Source: UBA6168 sp041163745 (GTDB lineage: Bacteria; Bacteroidota; Bacteroidia; Chitinophagales; Saprospiraceae). Taken from it: a DNA stretch of 64,000 nt. Shown here piece by piece: positions 24,586 to 33,892 of the stretch (position 1 is the first letter of the stretch; each line of letters starts with the position of its first letter). The position numbers and the translations under genes are program-made. The stretch covers positions 1 to 64,000 of the forward strand of contig JBEAQU010000023.1 in the NCBI GenBank assembly GCA_041163745.1, written 5' to 3'. The notes beneath the pieces were generated by a model. It was not told the origin of the DNA and ran no database searches. It worked only from the letters and a program-made list of their open reading frames with translations.

Positions 24586-25689
24586 ATGTTTACGCAGAAA
24601 CATTTCCCATCCTCACTGAGCCCCCAGGAGTTGGATACCTACCTTGCGAAGGGGTGGTACCGTATGGGCCAGAGCATCCATATCTGTCATTTCCTGTTTT
24701 TCGAGGAAAGCATGTATTCCCCGGTCGGAATCCGGTTGCCCCTACAGGGTTACGAATTCCGCAAAGGGCTACGCAAGTTGCGACGGAAAGTCCATGACAG
24801 GTTCCAGGTCGTTGTGCGGCCCGGCGCCATCGACAAGGAAAAGAACGCCTTGTTTGAGAATTTCCGGTACGAATTCAAGGGAAAGATACCTTGGACCTTG
24901 AAGCTCAGTCTGTTGGAAAACGGGGACACCAATATTTTCGATACCTGGGAAGTGGCCGTGTATGACAAGAAGAAGCTGATCGCCTTCAGTTTCTTCGACC
25001 TGGGGGAAACCTCCCTCGCGAGTATCAAGGGTGTGTACGACAGCAAGTATTCGGCATACAGCCTGGGTTTCTTCACCATGCTGGAGGAGATCGACTTCGG
25101 CATCCGCCGCGGGCTGCGGTATTTCTATCCCGGCTACGTCGTCCCCGGACACCAACGCTTCGACTACAAGCTTCGGATCGGGACGCCGGAGCAGTTGGAA
25201 TTTCTCGAGACCAAACAGAAGGCCTGGCTGCCGTACACCGATTTCCAGGAGCATTTGCTTCCGGTCAAGGTGTTGACCAATAAGTTGTTACGAATTGCCC
25301 AGGAACTTTTCCGGGAAAAGGTGAATTGTCAGCTGCTGTTCTATCCCGCCTTCGAAATGGTTTCCTCCGGGAATTCAAACAACCAATTCCTGGAATCGCC
25401 TTTGTTCCTGCACCTTTTCAGCAACGTGTTTTCCAGTCCGCGGTTCATCATCTATTACGACTTGTGGAAGGAGACATACATCTTCACCCACTGCATGCCG
25501 GAGGAAGACCTCGGCTTTTACTTCGAGTATTCCATGCAGTTCGACACCCAGGAGGCTCGTCATTACCTGGATTTCATTCTGGAGAAGACCCGGATAGCGG
25601 AGTCTCCGGATCCGGCGGAAATCATCCGTTTCGCCACCCATATCGGCCGGTACGTGCGGCCTGCCGGTTGGCGCGGTTTCATGAAATGA
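24586..25689 (+). CDS. arginyl-tRNA--protein transferase-like (ATE/Bpt family) protein
   Basis: This is a 367-aa protein. The start at 24586 was chosen because the family-like sequence begins LSPQELDTYLAKGWYRMGQS, the counterpart of the ATE/Bpt segment that normally reads YxxLLxxGWRRxG. The zinc-binding CxxC cluster expected next is absent (it reads IHICHFLFFEESMYSPVGIR). The C-terminal half matches the transferase core: FFDLGETSLASIKGVYDSKY, then SLGFFTMLEEIDFGIRRGLR and YFYPGYVVPGHQRFDYKLRI. Family enzymes transfer an amino acid from tRNA to protein N-termini, creating N-degrons. ClpS and Aat, the other bacterial N-degron parts, are encoded at 48-49 kb. The ~100-residue C-terminal extension is unassigned. 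Confidence 0.7.
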   Translation: MFTQKHFPSSLSPQELDTYLAKGWYRMGQSIHICHFLFFEESMYSPVGIRLPLQGYEFRKGLRKLRRKVHDRFQVVVRPGAIDKEKNALFENFRYEFKGKIPWTLKLSLLENGDTNIFDTWEVAVYDKKKLIAFSFFDLGETSLASIKGVYDSKYSAYSLGFFTMLEEIDFGIRRGLRYFYPGYVVPGHQRFDYKLRIGTPEQLEFLETKQKAWLPYTDFQEHLLPVKVLTNKLLRIAQELFREKVNCQLLFYPAFEMVSSGNSNNQFLESPLFLHLFSNVFSSPRFIIYYDLWKETYIFTHCMPEEDLGFYFEYSMQFDTQEARHYLDFILEKTRIAESPDPAEIIRFATHIGRYVRPAGWRGFMK

Positions 25690-25767
25690 GGGCTGCCCGT
25701 CGCAGCGGTATAGGGGTCACCTTATGCCGCTTCCACGACTGTCCGCTCGACGCCCGGAAACGAGCGG

Positions 25768-26119
25768 GGGCAACCCAATTTGTCCGTTCCGCTTCAATCT
25801 GCGTTGATGCGCCCTGTCGAGTCCGAAGCGGGTATGGAAGGACGGATTCGTTGTCAGCGATCTGTTGCTCCCCGCTTCGCGGGGATGCTTGTATGCGAAT
25901 TTTTAGGATCAGGCTAATTACAGGGATTTTTTCTTTTGTAATTTATTGATTGGGAGGATGTTGAAAAGTGCTGCGCCTTTTTAGTAGGAGAATTTTGCAT
26001 CGCGCTTCACGGAGCGGGGTACGCGGCGCTGGGCACGGGGGTGAAGAGCGGGGAGGATTCGCTTTGCGGGGAAAGCTGGTACGCTAAGCATTGGTAATCC
26101 GACAGTTCGGTTTACGCCC
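25768..26119 (-). mobile_element. MITE-like repeat, copy 6
   Basis: A 352-bp copy inverted relative to the reference. Ends are GGGCAACCCAATTTGTCCG and CGACAGTTCGGTTTACGCCC. It contains one intact CCCCGCTTCGCGGGG hairpin; the second has decayed to CGCGCTTCACGGAGCG. No target duplication is evident. It lies between convergent genes. The remaining 177 bp to the next gene show nothing recognisable. Confidence 0.75.
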
Positions 26120-26296
26120 AATGGGAGGTGACGGCGAGGATTCTTTCCTTTGCCTCCTTTTCCGATGCCTGATGGTGCCGGCTGGCGTGTACGGGAATGC
26201 TGCGTCTCTGGCGGTTTGGTCCGCCTCGTCCTCCGTAAAGAGGGGTGCTGGCCGAATGGTGCTGTCCGTGCAGCAAAGAAAAGGTGCAGGAGCATC

Positions 26297-28081
26297 CTAT
26301 CCGACGAAATGGTTTGCACCGGCGTTTTCCGTGTCGGCATCCAGCAGCACTCCGACGGGCGAGGGATTGGGAAGGTCGTCCGCAGGCAAGGCCTGGATGG
26401 CCTGCCAATCGATGAATCTGTCGAGCGGATAGGCGTCGAGGCGATTGTGGTAAAAGAAGAGCAGCTTGAGGTCCTGGCTGGTGATGTCACCTTTTTTATT
26501 AAAAATCAGCGGTTTGGCTACATGATAGACGCCCAGTTTCCGGATGCCGTCCCGAACGATGCGCTCCGTATCGTCCGAGAGGGCGGGGGCTAGTTTCAAT
26601 TCGCCGTTGGCTTCCAGGGACTGAAGGGCGGAAACGAGTTGGGCGGTAAGTTGCAGCATGGCATGGATGGGCAGGAGGAGGTCATCCGGTGGCAGACGCA
26701 GGATACCGAAGAGGTCGAGTCCGCTGTTGGTCCTTTGCAACATCTTGAAGGCGGCGAAGGCGACGACATGGCTTGTCAGGACGATATTTTCCCGCCGGTA
26801 TCGGTCGGCGATCCGTTCCGCCAGCATGATGGTGTATTGGGATTCCCGCTGCAGGTTCTCGGTGATGTCTCGGTCGGTGGACCGGAAATAATCGCGCAGG
26901 TCGACGGTTCTTCCGAACTGATCCAGGCTGTTGCCTTCCCCGTCGACGAAATTGCCGAGCACATCCATGGGTTTTCCGAAGGAGAGGGTGATTTCCGAGG
27001 GTTGGGAGAAGAAGTTCCAGCCGAACTTCAGGATTTTCCGAAGGCTGTAGAAATCATCCTTCGACCTGATGTATCGTTCCTTGCCGGTTTGTTGCAGATG
27101 TTGCTCGACCAGGTACTTGGCTTCCAGCACGACGTGGTAGCTGAGCACAAGGGGCACGATGAAGACCTTGTCGGTCCGGTTTTGTTGGAAGATGGCCCGT
27201 TGGGCTTCCACGGCTGTGCCGAGCAGTCCCATCTTGAGTTTGTTTTCCAGGGAGCCGGACCTGCTGCGGGTGCCACCCGGGAAGAACAGGCTGTTGGTAC
27301 CCCGTTGGATGGAGAGGTTGGACATGGCCTTCAGGTTCTCCAGGTAGATGGGGTTCTTCTTGCGTCGGTCGACGCGATAGGCGCCGAGCCGGTTCATGAA
27401 ATAGGCGGTGTAGCCGGTGTTGTAAAGGTTGAGACCGGCGCCGTAGGAAAAAGAAGGCAGGCCGACGATGGTGTCGAGGACGTAGCCGATCAGGATGGAG
27501 TCGAGATTGCTGGAATGCGTGGGCACCATGATGACGGTGCCTTTGGTGAACAGGCTCCGGATGGTATCGATGTCTCCGCGGGCCAACAGCCGGTCGTTGA
27601 CCTTGTAGCGTCTTCCGAAGACGCGTTTGATGTTCCGACCGGCGGCGGTATTGAGCAGGCGGTTGAAGAACAGGGTTAGGAAACGCCTGGCGAAGAGGAA
27701 GGTATGGATGTTGAACGTGCCGACGATTTCTTCGGAGTACCGGCGGATGAGGATGGCCAGGACCTGTTCCGCCGCTTCCTCGGCGGTCTCGCCGTTCCGG
27801 TGGGCGGGAGGCCCCATCAGGCGGGTGGCCATTTTTTTCCAGAAGGCCTTTTCGTTCGGCGGGTCCACTTTCCACGGTTCCTCCTTGATGCGGATCCGCT
27901 CGAGATAGATGGTACGGGCCAAGATGTCCTGCCATTCCGCACCGTAGAGTTTTTTCAAGCGTTGGAAAGTGAACTGCGCGATGTTCTCCACGAAATTCCT
28001 CCTGTCCCGCAGCAGCCGGTGGATGGGCCAGTCGGCGATGTCGGGCAGCACATGCGGGTATATGCGATTTTTTCTTGCCAT
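26297..28081 (-). CDS. PlsB-like glycerol-3-phosphate/lysophospholipid acyltransferase
   Basis: This is a 594-aa acyltransferase. The catalytic HX4D motif is seen in MVPTHSSNLDSILIGYV (about 181-198), the phosphate-binding block in SLFFPGGTRSRSGSLENKLK, and the VPLVLSYHVV block further on. Length and the long N- and C-terminal extensions fit PlsB-type glycerol-3-phosphate acyltransferases rather than the ~240-aa PlsC. It should act at the inner membrane in the first steps of phospholipid synthesis. There is no clear transmembrane helix, so peripheral binding is likely. engB starts upstream on the same strand; the gap between the two is 64 bp. Confidence 0.8.
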   Translation of the reverse strand: MARKNRIYPHVLPDIADWPIHRLLRDRRNFVENIAQFTFQRLKKLYGAEWQDILARTIYLERIRIKEEPWKVDPPNEKAFWKKMATRLMGPPAHRNGETAEEAAEQVLAILIRRYSEEIVGTFNIHTFLFARRFLTLFFNRLLNTAAGRNIKRVFGRRYKVNDRLLARGDIDTIRSLFTKGTVIMVPTHSSNLDSILIGYVLDTIVGLPSFSYGAGLNLYNTGYTAYFMNRLGAYRVDRRKKNPIYLENLKAMSNLSIQRGTNSLFFPGGTRSRSGSLENKLKMGLLGTAVEAQRAIFQQNRTDKVFIVPLVLSYHVVLEAKYLVEQHLQQTGKERYIRSKDDFYSLRKILKFGWNFFSQPSEITLSFGKPMDVLGNFVDGEGNSLDQFGRTVDLRDYFRSTDRDITENLQRESQYTIMLAERIADRYRRENIVLTSHVVAFAAFKMLQRTNSGLDLFGILRLPPDDLLLPIHAMLQLTAQLVSALQSLEANGELKLAPALSDDTERIVRDGIRKLGVYHVAKPLIFNKKGDITSQDLKLLFFYHNRLDAYPLDRFIDWQAIQALPADDLPNPSPVGVLLDADTENAGANHFVG

Positions 28082-28145
28082 GTCATTCTGCTGATGGTTG
28101 TGTCGCCGGCGTGTGTGCCGATCCAGGCCGGCCTTGCATTCCTTC

Positions 28146-28760
28146 TTATGCCTGCGGTGTCTGCAGCCGGCCGTTGACTTCGTCGATGAAGTCGAGCAAG
28201 GACTCCCGGCCGGTCTGCCGGGCGGAGGAGGTGACGAAATGCGGGGGCAGTTCGTTCCAATGTTCCCCCAGGGTGTTCAGGAATCGGTCGACCTGGGTCC
28301 GCAGCTGGTTGCCCGGCAGCTTGTCCGCTTTGGTGAAGACCAGGACGAAGGGGATCTGGTGTTCCCCCAGCCAGTTGGCGAATTCGATATCGAGCCGGTT
28401 GGGCTCGATGCTGCTGTCCACCAGCACGAAGACGCAGGCCAGGGACGGGCGCTTCAGCAGGTATTCGGTCACCATGCGGTGCCAACCCTGTCTCGTCCGC
28501 CGGGAAATCTTGGCATAGCCGAAGCCGGGCAGGTCCACCAGGTGCCATTTGTCTGCCAGGGAGAAGAAATTGATGGTCTGGGTCTTTCCGGGACGGTGCG
28601 ATACGTGCGCCAAACCCTTGTGCTGACACAACATGTTGATCAAAGAGGACTTGCCGACATTGGACCGGCCGGTCATGGCATATTCCGGCTTGTCCGCTTC
28701 TGGACAGGCCGCCAGGTCCGGATAGCTGCCGGCATAGGTTGCTGCGATAGGATGTTTCAT
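28146..28760 (-). CDS. engB: ribosome biogenesis GTP-binding protein EngB (YihA/YsxC)
   Basis: This is a 204-aa Ras-like GTPase needed for large ribosomal subunit assembly. The frame is open to 28904, but the ATG at 28760 (MKHPIAATYAGSYPDL) gives the family length. Motifs are G1 GRSNVGKSS, the conserved HRPGKTQTINFF, G3 DLPGFGYAK and G4 TKAD, with the C-terminal TSSARQTGRESLLDFI. It is transcribed with the downstream acyltransferase, probably from the minus-strand -7 element at 28869-28876. Confidence 0.93.
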   Translation of the reverse strand: MKHPIAATYAGSYPDLAACPEADKPEYAMTGRSNVGKSSLINMLCQHKGLAHVSHRPGKTQTINFFSLADKWHLVDLPGFGYAKISRRTRQGWHRMVTEYLLKRPSLACVFVLVDSSIEPNRLDIEFANWLGEHQIPFVLVFTKADKLPGNQLRTQVDRFLNTLGEHWNELPPHFVTSSARQTGRESLLDFIDEVNGRLQTPQA

Positions 28761-28868
28761 CAGCCAGTCTTTGGAAGGGCAGGCCCCGGGCAGGTGTCGG
28801 TTCGGTGTGCGGTGGAACAAAAGTGGATACGCCGTGCCGGACCGGTCGGGCCCCAGCGGCCATGGAGG

Positions 28869-28876
28869 CAAAAGTA
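28869..28876 (-). promoter_or_regulatory. putative -7 element of engB
   Basis: On the minus strand this reads TACTTTTG, a full match to TAnnTTTG, about 110 bp before the EngB start codon. No matching -33 element at normal spacing was found. The remainder of the 28761-29099 divergent gap has no gene. Confidence 0.45.
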
Positions 28877-29099
28877 AGGTATTTTCCGATATTCCGGACG
28901 ACACCCGCTCGCGGCCCTCTTGCGGCGTGTTGGGCCGGGCGGCCTAAATTTATGTTAAACCGGCCGGACGGTAAGGAATTTCGCCCGGTCGGCACATGAT
29001 GAAAGGGAAGGCCTTCGTTATGATGCCATCCTTCTCGTGCAAGCCCTCCGAACCCGGCCGCTAATCCTAACAGATCGTCAAACCAAAATCCTAATTCGT

Positions 29100-29723
29100 A
29101 TGAAAAAATCACTGCTTCCCGTCATCCTCGTCTTCTTCGTCTCCGCCTGGAGCCATGCACAGGTGAAGTACGGCTTCCGCTTGGGGCTCAGTTCCATCAA
29201 TCTAAAGCAGGAGACCATAGAACAGGACGGTATCAGGCTCGCCATCCAGGATGCCAGCTACGGATACCATCTCGGCTTCTTCGTCCGTGGCAAGCTCGGG
29301 GACCGGTTCTATGTGCAGCCGGAAGCGCTCTTCAATTCCTCGCGCGTCGATTTCCAGGTCGATGACTTCCGGCAGAACCTGGTCGGCACCGTCCTGACGG
29401 AAAAGTACCGGACCATGGATGTTCCGGTCATGATCGGATACAAGCTGGGCCCTCTCCGGTTGGAGGCGGGGCCGACCGGACACTTTTATGTGGCCAGCAA
29501 ATCCGAGTTGGAGGACGAGCTTTCCGGCTACACCCGCCGTTTCAACAACCTGACCCTGGGCTACCAGGCTGGGGTGGGACTGGATTTGTGGAAGGTGCTG
29601 CTGGACCTCCGCTACGAAGGAAACTTCACGAATTTCGGTGACCACATGCGGATCGGGGGGCGGAAGGTGCCGTTTTCGGAGGCACCCTCCCGCCTGGTCC
29701 TGACCGCCGGGCTTTCCTTCTGA
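29100..29723 (+). CDS. outer membrane beta-barrel protein (PorT-like family)
   Basis: This is a 207-aa exported protein with a clear signal peptide (MKKSLLPVILVFFVSAWSHAQ). The mature sequence VKYGFRLGLSSINL...YGYHLGFFVRGKLGDRFYVQ, then TMDVPVMIGYKLGPLRLEAG and LGYQAGVGLDLWKVLLDLRY has the short alternating strands of the 8-stranded outer-membrane barrel (OMP_b-brl/PorT-like) group. It ends with the barrel signal LTAGLSF (terminal Phe). The specific function is unknown; such proteins are abundant in Bacteroidota. A hairpin at 29775-29812 may terminate transcription. Confidence 0.85.
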   Translation: MKKSLLPVILVFFVSAWSHAQVKYGFRLGLSSINLKQETIEQDGIRLAIQDASYGYHLGFFVRGKLGDRFYVQPEALFNSSRVDFQVDDFRQNLVGTVLTEKYRTMDVPVMIGYKLGPLRLEAGPTGHFYVASKSELEDELSGYTRRFNNLTLGYQAGVGLDLWKVLLDLRYEGNFTNFGDHMRIGGRKVPFSEAPSRLVLTAGLSF

Positions 29724-29774
29724 CGGCATTCCGACAGACGGAAGGGGCCGCTTCCCGCCATCGCTTTCGAGGCC

Positions 29775-29812
29775 GGGCGGCGGCTCGGGATTGCGTCCCG
29801 AAGTCGCCGCCC
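29775..29812 (+). terminator. long GC-rich hairpin, possible terminator
   Basis: Outer arms GGGCGGCG (29775-29782) and CGCCGCCC (29805-29812) enclose an inner stem CTCGGGA/TCCCGAAG. There is no T-run, so termination is uncertain. It lies 51 bp past the stop codon; the rest of the 29724-30027 gap holds no gene. Confidence 0.45.
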
Positions 29813-30027
29813 GTGTTATCCGACCGTAAGGTGGCCGGTGCCCCGGTGTCGGCGTTCCATCTGTTCGCCATGTGCCGGATACCCTCTCAAATATTACCAT
29901 GCTAACGTCGGATTACCTTATTTTGTGGCGGTTCGTCGGTTGTTCCGAGCCCGGGCGTTTTTCCTGGGCAGCAGTGTTCATCCGCAGGCCGGTAGTCGGA
30001 TTCCGACAGAACCGAAATTGCAAAGAC

Positions 30028-31683
30028 ATGAAAAGACGGATCGCAACATGGTCCTTGTCGGCCGCCATATGTCTGTTGCCCGGGCTGATGTCAGGACAGG
30101 AGCCGTTGCCGGCCAAACTGACCTGGGGACCGCCGTACAAGCAGGCCAACAACACCATGGCCACCCAAATCATCGGCATCGTACCGGAGGGCTTCTATCA
30201 GTTGCGGCAGAAAGTATCCCAACAGGCGAACGCCCGGCCCAAGGTCTGGGTCGCTTTTTACGACCGGGAGATGAAACTGGAGCGCATGGAGGAACTGCCC
30301 CTGAAGTACAAAAACAAGCAGCGGGCTTTCGAAAGGGTCGTGATGCTGGACGGGCAACTGCACCTGCTGACCTCCTTTCACAATTCCGCCAAGAAACGGA
30401 ACTACCTCTTCCGGCAGCAGCTCAGCAGAAAGACCCTGGTGCCCTCCAACCGCTTGGACATGATCTGCGAGAATGAGGCCCGCAACACCGGCGATGTCGG
30501 GAAATTCGGTTTCCATATTTCACCGGACAGCACCCGTTTGCTGGTGTTCAACGAACTGCCCTACGAGAAGAAACAGCCCGAACGGTTCGGGTTTCATGTG
30601 TTCGACCGTGATTTCTCCTTGTTGTGGGAACGCAACATCGTGCTGCCATATCCGGACAACCAGTTCACCGTGGAGGATTACCAGGTCGACAACCAAGGGA
30701 ACGTCTACCTCTTGGGGGTGCTCTACAGCGACGAGGCGAAGTGGCGGCGGCGCGGCAGCCCCACCTACCGGTATGTTGTCCTGTCGTATCTGGACAACGG
30801 CCGGGAGGCACGGGAAGTCCGCATAGAAGGTGGAGACAATTTCATCACCGACCTGACCTTCCGGCCCGCCCGTTCCGGCGGGTTGGTCTGTGCGGGATTC
30901 TATGCGGCGCCGGGAACCTACCAGATCAAGGGGACCACTTATTTCCGGGTCGACCCGGCGGCCGGTTCGGTCTCGGACCGGCAATACCAGCCGTTCGACC
31001 TTTCCTTCCTCACGCGGCATCTGCCGGAGCGGGAACAGGAGAAAATCCGTTCGGCGACGGCCGACGGAAGGGATGCCGGGAAAGCGGTCGCTCTGTACGA
31101 TTACTCGCTCGACGAGCTGATCCTGCGCAGTGATGGCGGGGCCGTATTGGTTGCCGAGCAGTTTTTCATCGAACAGGATTTCCGTCGGGATTACCCGTTC
31201 TACGGGTTTTATCCGTTCGCTTACGATCCGTTTTTCTATTCCCGCAATTACGGGAGGACGCAAACGGATTATTACTATCATTACAACGACATCCTGGTGG
31301 TGAACATCCGGCCCGATGGTTCCATGGAGTGGGCCGCCCGGGTGCCCAAGCACCAGGAGACCCGGAACGACGCCGGGTTCCATTCCTCCTATGCCTTGTC
31401 GGTCGTCCGGGACAAGCTGTTTTTCGTCTACAACGACAACCCGCGGAATTACAGCGGCGACCGTCGGACGGGCAAGTGGTACAACTACGGCGGCGGGGAG
31501 GGACTTGTCGTCTTGTCACAGGTCAACAAGGACGGACAGGTCACGACCTGGCCGCTGGCCAGCCACCAGGACGTGGGCGTACTTACCCGTCCGAAGATGA
31601 GCCGGCAGATCGGCCGGCGCCAACTGGCCTTGTTCGGGGAAAGAGGTAACAGTTACCGGCTGGGTTCGCTGCAGTTCGAATGA
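30028..31683 (+). CDS. large secreted protein of unknown function
   Basis: This is a 551-aa protein. The ATG at 30028 gives a signal peptide ending LLPGLMSGQ; the frame is open upstream. The mature part has repeated WxxFDRxxxL / VVLSYLDNGREAREVRIEGG-like segments with regularly spaced beta strands. Examples are FGFHVFDRDFSLLWERNIVL, VDNQGNVYLLGVLYSDEAKW and HYNDILVVNIRPDGSMEWAA. These suggest a beta-propeller. An aromatic-rich segment YPFYGFYPFAYDPFFYSRNY lies at ~390-410. There is no CHU_C or Por sorting tail, so export beyond the periplasm is not predicted. Similar proteins of unknown function occur in Bacteroidota. It is the first gene of a close series leading into the FAH-family gene. 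Confidence 0.75.
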   Translation: MKRRIATWSLSAAICLLPGLMSGQEPLPAKLTWGPPYKQANNTMATQIIGIVPEGFYQLRQKVSQQANARPKVWVAFYDREMKLERMEELPLKYKNKQRAFERVVMLDGQLHLLTSFHNSAKKRNYLFRQQLSRKTLVPSNRLDMICENEARNTGDVGKFGFHISPDSTRLLVFNELPYEKKQPERFGFHVFDRDFSLLWERNIVLPYPDNQFTVEDYQVDNQGNVYLLGVLYSDEAKWRRRGSPTYRYVVLSYLDNGREAREVRIEGGDNFITDLTFRPARSGGLVCAGFYAAPGTYQIKGTTYFRVDPAAGSVSDRQYQPFDLSFLTRHLPEREQEKIRSATADGRDAGKAVALYDYSLDELILRSDGGAVLVAEQFFIEQDFRRDYPFYGFYPFAYDPFFYSRNYGRTQTDYYYHYNDILVVNIRPDGSMEWAARVPKHQETRNDAGFHSSYALSVVRDKLFFVYNDNPRNYSGDRRTGKWYNYGGGEGLVVLSQVNKDGQVTTWPLASHQDVGVLTRPKMSRQIGRRQLALFGERGNSYRLGSLQFE

Positions 31684-31717
31684 ACTGACTTCCGGGCCGA
31701 CAACGCAACACAACGAT

Positions 31718-32572
31718 ATGAAATTGATTCGATTCGGCCCGCCGGGATTCGAGAGGCCAGGCGTCCTGGACCCGGCAGGCAACCGCCGGGACCTGTCCGC
31801 TGTGTTTCCGGATTGGCACCGTGGTTTTTTTGGCGCCGGCGGATTGGACCTGTTGGCCGCGGTCCGGCATCGGTTGGCGGAATTCCCCGTCGTCCCGCCG
31901 TCCGAACGGTGGGCCGCCTGCATCGCCAGACCCGGCAAGGTCATCTGTATCGGCCTGAATTACTCGGACCATGCGGCGGAATCGGGCATGTCCATACCGA
32001 CGGAACCCATCGTCTTTCAAAAGGGGGCGAACACGGTCGTCGGTCCGTACGACCCGCTGATCATCCCCCGCCGAAGTGAGAAGACCGATTGGGAAGTGGA
32101 GCTGGGTGTGGTCATCGGCAAGGATGCCCGATACCTGGACAGTCCGGAAGCGGCGGCCGCGTGTATCGCGGGATATTGCATCTCCCACGATGTATCGGAG
32201 CGCGCGTTCCAGCTGGAGTGCGGAGGGCAGTGGACGAAGGGGAAATCCTGTGACAATTTCAATCCGTTGGGACCCTTCCTGGCCACGGCGGAAGAAGTGC
32301 CGGACCCGCACGACCTTCCGATGCGGCTCTGGGTCAATGGCCGGCTGATGCAGCAGGGGAACACGGCCACCATGGTGTTCGACTGTTTCGAAATCGTCCG
32401 TTACCTTTCGCAGTTCATGACCTTGGAAGCGGGCGATCTGATATCCACCGGGACACCGCCGGGGGTCGGACTGGGCATGAAGCCGCCGGTTTATCTGCGG
32501 CCGGGAGACGTGGTCGAACTCGAGGTCGGCCAGCTCGGCCGGCAGCGCCAGGTTTGCGTGGCGGCGGAGTGA
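31718..32572 (+). CDS. fumarylacetoacetate hydrolase (FAH) family protein
   Basis: This is a 284-aa cytoplasmic enzyme with the usual N-terminal region (~1-65) and FAH domain (~70-280). The metal ligands are visible in DWEVELGVVIGKDARYL (E-x-E) and the downstream D in SYCISHDVSERAFQ-like sequence. GLNYSDHAAES, GKSCDNFNPLGPFL and DLISTGTPPGVGLGMKPP are family hallmarks. Relatives cleave fumaryl- or acylpyruvates or act on ureidoglycolate-like compounds. The kynureninase gene begins 50 bp downstream, so a role in aromatic amino-acid breakdown is plausible but not proven. Confidence 0.88.
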   Translation: MKLIRFGPPGFERPGVLDPAGNRRDLSAVFPDWHRGFFGAGGLDLLAAVRHRLAEFPVVPPSERWAACIARPGKVICIGLNYSDHAAESGMSIPTEPIVFQKGANTVVGPYDPLIIPRRSEKTDWEVELGVVIGKDARYLDSPEAAAACIAGYCISHDVSERAFQLECGGQWTKGKSCDNFNPLGPFLATAEEVPDPHDLPMRLWVNGRLMQQGNTATMVFDCFEIVRYLSQFMTLEAGDLISTGTPPGVGLGMKPPVYLRPGDVVELEVGQLGRQRQVCVAAE

Positions 32573-32622
32573 GCACCCGGCCAATGCCGGTCGGTCGAGT
32601 CGCAGCAGCAGCAACATAAGGT

Positions 32623-33891
32623 ATGGAATATCAGGACACATTGGCATTTGCCCGTCGGATGGACCGGCAGGATCCGCTTCGCGCATACCGATCCTCGTTC
32701 CTTTTTCCCAGACAGGCGGGCAGGAAGGTGCTGTATTTCTGTGGCAATTCCCTGGGTTTGCAGCCCCGTGGGGTGGGGGCGGCGTTGCGGGAGGAACTGC
32801 GGCTATGGGCGGAGGAGGGAGTGGAGGGGCATTTCCGGGGGGAGCGTCCCTGGATGTACTACCATCGGTTTCTGCAACCGCAGAGTGCCCGGCTGATGGG
32901 TGCGCAGGACCAGGAGGTGGTGGTGATGAATACCCTGTCGGTGAATCTGCACCTGTTGATGGTCAGTTTCTACACACCGACCCGTGAGCGGTTCAAAATC
33001 CTGATGGAGGGACATGCCTTTCCATCGGATCAATATGTGGTCGAGAGCCAGGTCCGTATGCATGGCTGCGATCCGGCGGCGGCGGTGGTGGAGTTGTTTC
33101 CGAGACAAGGAGAGGATTGTCTGCGCGAGGAGGATATCCTGGCGGCGATCCGGGAGCAAGGGTCTTCCCTGGCACTCGTTCTGTTCGGCGGGGTCAACTA
33201 TTACACCGGGCAATGGTTCGACATGCAGGCCATCACGGCGGCGGCGCATGCCGTCGGTGCGGTGGCCGGGTTCGACCTGGCGCATGCCGTCGGGAACGTA
33301 CCCTTGTCCCTGCACGAATGGAACGTCGACTTTGCCTGTTGGTGCAGTTACAAATACCTAAACGCCGGTCCCGGCGGCCCCGGGGGTATATTCGTCCATG
33401 CGCGGCATGGCGACCGACCGGAGCTCCAGCGGCTGGCGGGCTGGTGGGGTCATGACGAGGACAGCCGTTTCCGCATGGAAAAAGGGTTTGTTCCCATGCG
33501 GGGTGCGGCGGGGTGGCAGTTGAGCAATGCGCAGGTACTTGGCATGGCGGCCCACCGGGTAGGACTGGATTTGTTCGACGCAGCCGGTATGGATGCCTTG
33601 CGGCGCAAATCCCTGCTGTTGACCGGTCACCTTCGATTCCTGTTGGAGCGCCTGCAGGCCGAACGGCCCCTCTTCCGGATTCTCACCCCTTCGGAGCCAC
33701 ATCGGCACGGAAGCCAGCTTTCGTTGCTGACGCTGCGGAAAGGGCGGGCGATCTTCGACTATCTGTCCGCAAACGGTGTCGTGGCGGACTGGCGCGAGCC
33801 GGATGTCATCCGGCTCGCGACGGTACCGATGTACAATCGATTCGAGGATGGTTGGCGTTTGTACGACCTCCTTCGGAAAATGCCCGCGTAA
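32623..33891 (+). CDS. kynU: kynureninase
   Basis: This is a 422-aa PLP-dependent enzyme that splits kynurenine or 3-hydroxykynurenine to (hydroxy)anthranilate and alanine. Features are LYFCGNSLGLQPRGV, EGVEGHFRGERPWMYYH, the cofactor region GFDLAHAVGNVPLSLHEWNV and the Schiff-base lysine in CWCSYKYLNAGPGG, then RLAGWWGHDEDSRFRM and MRGAAGWQLSNAQVL. Length is normal. No kynurenine 3-monooxygenase or 3-HAO gene is in the window. The ccmB start codon lies 1 bp after the stop, so translation of the two may be linked. Confidence 0.95.
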   Translation: MEYQDTLAFARRMDRQDPLRAYRSSFLFPRQAGRKVLYFCGNSLGLQPRGVGAALREELRLWAEEGVEGHFRGERPWMYYHRFLQPQSARLMGAQDQEVVVMNTLSVNLHLLMVSFYTPTRERFKILMEGHAFPSDQYVVESQVRMHGCDPAAAVVELFPRQGEDCLREEDILAAIREQGSSLALVLFGGVNYYTGQWFDMQAITAAAHAVGAVAGFDLAHAVGNVPLSLHEWNVDFACWCSYKYLNAGPGGPGGIFVHARHGDRPELQRLAGWWGHDEDSRFRMEKGFVPMRGAAGWQLSNAQVLGMAAHRVGLDLFDAAGMDALRRKSLLLTGHLRFLLERLQAERPLFRILTPSEPHRHGSQLSLLTLRKGRAIFDYLSANGVVADWREPDVIRLATVPMYNRFEDGWRLYDLLRKMPA

Positions 33892-33892
33892 C